Assembly: GCA_907165065.1 (NCBI GenBank)
Contig: OU015523.1
Location: 42,273,702-42,337,701, forward strand
DNA length: 64,000 nt
From: Caprimulgus europaeus
Lineage: Eukaryota; Chordata; Aves; Caprimulgiformes; Caprimulgidae
Reading direction: 5' to 3'
Position 1 is the first letter of the stretch. Each line of letters opens with the position of its first letter. This document shows positions 59,101 to 64,000 of the stretch, one piece after another. The translations under genes and the position numbers were made by a program. The notes beneath the pieces are model-generated. The model worked only from the letters and a program-made list of their open reading frames with translations, did not search any database and was not told the origin of the DNA.

Positions 59101-62100
59101 AATGAAATGTTTAACGTCATGTGTTCTGATGATAAAGATTTGTTTATTGCCTTTGAGTAATTACAGCAAACTCATTTGGGTAGTTATAATAATCTCACAT
59201 TTCCTACATTAATCTGGCTAGCATGCATGGGATGGGAGTTCAAAGGTGTGTCATGTTCACTCAGGATACACGTGCAGAGCCCTCACTATCAACCAGGGTT
59301 GTACATGCAGAAGTGAGGAACAGTTTTCTGTAATGCATAAATACTCTTTATGGAAAGAGCTTCGAGATCAATGCAGCAAATTGTACCCAACACACATTTT
59401 GCCCTTCAGACTTTAATTATCCTAAATAGTGAGGCATGTATACACTTGTTCAGTCACTCAGCCTGTGTGCTCCCTCACATTCAGTCTGTGCAATCAATAT
59501 TGTCATTTCACCTTTTTGTATTTCCAGTTAGGGTACTGTCTCCAGTGAAGCCCTTGCCGATGTCTCTAGTTCATTACTTGGGGAAGGTGAACATCTCAGT
59601 GTTAAACTGTGAATTTAACTTTGATGGAAAGTGCTGTAGCGGAGTCCTCTTATAGCTCAGGACACTGGTCTTTGCTCAGCAATGAAAGACAGCCTTCTGC
59701 AGTGAAGTGCAGCATCATTTTGTACAACCATCTCCACCAATTTCTCCAGACTTTCATGTCTTTCTTTAGAAACAGCTCTTCCAGGGGCCTCCTTCTGCAG
59801 TAAAGCAGCTCTTAACAGGAGTTAAGGTCCTGAATTGATGCAACATCTGTTACCAGAAAGAAATTGCTTGGGCAATTGAAGTAACCCCCCTCCACCCTTT
59901 GCATTAGTTAGGGATGCAGTGAGAGGACCTGGGCTCAGGACTCCCATTTCTGTGGGGCAGCTCGTGTCACTGCAGTGCAGCTTCCCTTTTGCAGATGCTG
60001 CTCCTGGCAGCAGCAGAAACAGCAACTGTGGGTGCATGTGCCTCTGCCTGCAGGCAGGAGCAGCACCCCAAAGCCACCCTGCCCTCCCATCCAGCATAGA
60101 TGTGGCTTGGGGGCACTCCTTTGCCCAATTTTCTTAGTGTCTGGGGCTGGAGAATAATTTCTGAAAATATCTGGCTAATGTTATTTACTAGGATCATTGT
60201 CTTCTTTTTGTCTAGTTTAGTATAACCTAGAATCAAATCTCTACCGACCTGTGACACAGCAGGTACCCGAGTGTTTTTGCCATTGCATGAAGCAGCCCCA
60301 AGGATGCTGCATGGGTGTCCTGAGAGATGTCTGTTGAAGAAGCTGGAAATTTAGAGAACCCTGTGTACCTGACTGCAGCTGGCAAAGATCCTGTTGTGAA
60401 ATAAGGGCACCCTCTCAGCAGCTCAGGCATCCCAGTGCCCCTCGCCACCAGCCCCCCAGCTTCTCCACCTCTCTGTCCAGCGAGTGGCTGCAGGGCCTGG
60501 CCCTTCGCTGCACCTGTGGGGAGAGACACAGGTCCTGGCTTTGCTCAAACAAGTATGAACATTGCTGTGAGGTGCTCAGTGCTTTCACACTCATCTTCTC
60601 TGAACTAATCTGGGTGGTACTTCACACCATCATTTGACTTAATTTTCTGAGTTAAGAGGTGGATGGACAGACCCCTTGATATCAGGAAAGACACCAGGTC
60701 TGGCTAATGCTCCAGTTTAGGATACCTCTGCACCCTGACACAGACGTACTCCAGCCCCAAGCCACCTTGGCGTCCTTGGGCAAGTGAGGTAGTGCTTGCT
60801 CACCACTGGAACAGATGTTGCTGTTGCGTGAGGCTCAGGTTTTGTAGCTGTGAGGCCACTGAAGCATCAAACGACACGATCTGAACCTTGAGCCTCAACC
60901 TCCTTCTTCTCTGATATATTTTATCCACTGTCTTTTCAGACTCCAGCTCAACAGTTCAACAGTAAATTGACTATTTTCTCACAGCACTGCATGGTATTTT
61001 GATGAGGAAAATCTTATTAGGTTAGCAAGCACCAGAGAAGAGGGAGTGTTATGATCTTTTTTTGCGTGACTTCTCTGACTTTTCCCAGTATCTTGTTTCA
61101 AGCAGGTAGGTGTTCAATTTGCACCTCCAGCACCCACAGTGTCAGTAATTCTTAATTTAAACGATTTATCTGAGTTTCCCACCAAAACAATATTTTTTCT
61201 TCTTTTCCCTCAGGGTGTAGAGCTCTGCTCCAGATGCTTCCCTTTGACAGATTTACAGTAATAAAAATAAAATAAAAAAGCCTTATTTTTGCTTTCAAAC
61301 ACAAATCTTTTCTGACAGATTAGACATGGAGGGATAACCTACCTGGCTGGAGGAGTCAGGTATTTATCTGCAGGAGTGCACAGCAATATTCAGCAGAGAC
61401 ATGGTACAAACAGCTTGATCTTGTTCATGTGAATAACCTTAAAACCTTTAAAACCCAGGGAAATGCTAAAGAGATGTTTGAAGGGAACTAGCACAGAGTT
61501 GACAAGCCTTATCCATCAGGAAGGTTTCTGCACTGAAAGCCTCACCTCTACTACACAGCCCTTGCAGTCTCCACCACTTCCAAGCGCCTGTTCTCATCTG
61601 AGACTTTGCAACATGGTACCAGCAGACAGCCCATGGCTACCCCATGCCCCACAGGATGACTCAAATCACCTTGGGCTTCCAAGCCCAAGAGCTGTTATGA
61701 ACCCAAACAGCGAGGAAGATTCAGACCCAAAAAGGAAAGCTAGGCACTGAGAGTACCATTCTGATGAAAAGTCACATACATAAAGATTTGGAGTGAAGCA
61801 ACACCTCACATTGGTGACACTTCCATATAGGACAGAAGGAGGACCCTATACTTAGGTATTTCTATCAGGTTTGAATGAGCCTAAAGAGATGATAACCCTG
61901 ATGGACATCCAGGCAGAAGATGGCTCCCCACTAGACCCCGCAGTGAGTATTGATCTGTAAGACATTTTTAGAGCAAATGTAAAATGTATGGACACTTTGG
62001 GTTTATGGTAAAGTGCAGTGGCACACCACTCTTTGCATTTAAAGTAGGAGGAGGCAGAGAAGCACATTTTAGGTACTCTGTTGGATCATGAACTTTCCTG

Positions 62101-64000
62101 CAGAAGCCAGACTGCTTCTTCAGAAGAGTGCAGATCCCATAGGAAGGCCCTGGAACAAGCGCTCCCTGATGTGCAGGGCCTGCCAAACCCAGTGCAGCAA
62201 GGAAATCCAGAGTAATTAGGTCTGAAGGCACATGCAAATGGGAGCCTGATGGCAACACGGTAATTAAGTCACCGTGCAAATGCCAGGAGAGCAGGGATGC
62301 TATTTTCTTCTCTGCACCCTAGCACAAAGTGCTTGTGGGCTCTCTACCACTAGACTTGTGACGAGGCCACCCTCCTGCCCCATGCAGAGTGCCTCACAGG
62401 CAGGATTTAAAACTTGCCTGGATCTGGCATTTCCCCAGTGGCTAGCTCCTGGCAGCTGCAGGCAGCACCCTGCCGAGACTGTTCGTTTGCTCCTCCTGAA
62501 AGCTCTCAGCCTCCTCCCATCCTGTCTGTAAAACTCCCAGCCATCTACCTTCACACCTTCTTAGTGAAGCCACTGTGAGTAGTTTACAGTCTCCCTCAGT
62601 TAATTATTTTGGAATGAGTAACAAATCATTAAAACTCAGGCCTTGTATTGATAATTTGCAAATGGGAGCAATGGTTCAATTCATGGAATTGATCATTCAT
62701 TACAGCCACTTTCCTTCAACTATACAAAACATGGCATTTGCTGCTTGGATCATGAAGGTTAAAACTGCATCTAGGAAGAAAATATGCCTCCCTGTGGCAT
62801 GCTGCAAAGGCAACTTTCTTACAAAACAGCTGCAGGAGGAAAGGAAAAGAAGCAATATGCTGCCTAAAAATAATATGCTCATGCTCCTGTGGAGAACAGA
62901 AAGGTCTTCCTTTATTAACTGCAAGAAAAAAGGATAAGATGCAGGACAGCATGGTGATTCAAACCTTACAAGCATGGACTGGAATTCTCTGAATCTTCCA
63001 AGCTAATACACAAACAGCCAGGCCAAAGTAAAAAGATTTACAAAGCTAAAAGCCATTTCTGACTTAATGAAAGCTAATTTACTAAAGCTGGGAACTGACT
63101 ATCCACCCTGCCTATCCCTTCACCCTGCTGAAAGAACCACAGAGTCCCTGTCTGTGTCCACACATGTCTGCAAGACCCCTCCAAGTGTGAAAGCCTCTCC
63201 CATCCCCTTCACTGCTCTCAGCAAGATGCACCATAAGTTTGCCTGACCCAGAGAAGCCCAGAGCATGGAGAGGTGTAATACAGCAAGCTGACAGACAATA
63301 AAATCACGCTTCCCTCTCCTGTGGCACAAATCCCTGACAGAGTATCTGGTTGAGCAATGGAGTAGGAAAGTGTGGCAGAGAAGCAGTCAGGGGAAACAAG
63401 CAGCCAAGCTGTTTGTGAAGATGTCTGAAAGGCTCTGGAAGATTGCAGGCAATGTGACACTTCCAAAACACATTACCTGTGTAATTTAAGCAGGTCAAAG
63501 TGTTTTCATAAACTCTCCACCCTGCGCAGTCCCTCATGCAGTGGTGATGGCAGCATCCCGCTCGGGGCCACTGCACCTGCCTGCACCTTCCTGCCAGTGC
63601 CTCTCACCATTTACTACCTACTGCTGCTGTGTCCCTGCAGTGGGACAGCCTGCACTGCTGCTTGCTCTTCATTACCCCCAATTTACATTTTTATGCATTT
63701 CTGTTTTCTGTCTTCTTTGAATGTTTTAGCACTGCAAAACAGCTACCCTTCACCCAGCATGTCCACCTGCAACCCAGTGGCAGAGGAAAATCCTCTCCAC
63801 AATCCGAGTTCCAGTGAGGTGGCAAATGGTGCTAAACATGAGTGAGACTAAGTGATGTCATGCAGTTCAAAGCAATAGCTTTGAATGTTACATTTTCTTC
63901 CTGTGCTTAGAAATGCAATCTGTCTTTTTTGTCAAAGGAAAGCCAACACCCTCCACACTTTGCGTAGCTGAAATTAATGCTGCAGAGACCATGTGCTAAA
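59101..64000. other. non-coding DNA, no gene seen
   Basis: Mixed-composition DNA, somewhat GC-richer around 59.9-60.9 kb. Open frames reach 120 codons (62575-62937, plus) and 103 codons (61968-62279, minus), none with a recognisable family, signal peptide or splice pattern. No RNA gene or transposon seen. An exon of a gene lying outside the window cannot be excluded by eye. Confidence 0.5.

Noticed and set aside
62575..62937. 120-codon plus-strand frame near the right end
   Set aside because: No known domain and overlapping frames on the opposite strand; length is within chance expectation for AT-rich DNA.
1..64000. CRISPR arrays, insertion sequences, operons, rRNA, tRNA or mitochondrial insertions
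   Set aside because: Looked for and not seen; the repeats present are vertebrate LINE, LTR and microsatellite types.

Overview
The window looks like bird nuclear DNA from an AT-rich, gene-poor stretch that is intergenic or deep inside a large intron. The main evidence is the repeat content. At least eleven copies of the avian/reptilian LINE CR1 are present, recognisable by their 3' ends (multiples of ATTCTATG or ATTCTGTG) and by remnants of the reverse-transcriptase ORF. There are also two LTRs of a family common in neoavian genomes (plus-strand edge TGTCGTGGTTTAACCCCAGC). I see no bacterial, phage, plasmid or organellar features and no intact protein-coding gene. The longest open frames lie in CR1, in an LTR or in a microsatellite, or are about the length expected by chance.

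Layout. 1-15.2 kb: a CR1 3' tail at the left edge, then about 15 kb of apparently single-copy DNA with two small tandem duplications and a 14-bp CACGTG palindrome. 15.2-17.2 kb: the longest CR1, minus strand, with broken reverse transcriptase. 17.8-18.0 kb: a composite CATACA/ATATAC/TG microsatellite. 19.2-20.9 kb: an unidentified minus-strand open frame, a probable old LTR with 96-bp internal repeats, and a CR1 tail. 22.7-23.4 kb: an old solo LTR. 23.7-28.4 kb: a decayed possible CR1, a CR1 tail and a 1-kb CR1 copy. 31.7 kb: a CR1 tail. 38.9-39.5 kb: a solo LTR of the same family as that at 22.7 kb. 45.1-46.3 kb: two minus-strand CR1 copies. 47.06-47.25 kb: a perfect CTCTT pentanucleotide tract. 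49.0-50.1 kb: a CR1 copy of another subfamily. 56.8-57.8 kb: a CR1 with a second CR1 tail nested in it, then an internal CR1 fragment in the opposite orientation. 57.8-64 kb: single-copy DNA including a CpG-retaining patch with MEF2-, TEAD- and AP-1-type sites near 58.7-59.1 kb.

Nothing here works together as a pathway or operon. I found no previously undescribed gene system. The points most worth checking are the muscle-enhancer-like motif cluster, the unidentified open frame at 19.2-19.6 kb, the internally repeated LTR, the nested CR1 with a visible target duplication, and the long pure pentanucleotide tract. All family assignments come from recall of repeat consensus patterns, not from a database search.
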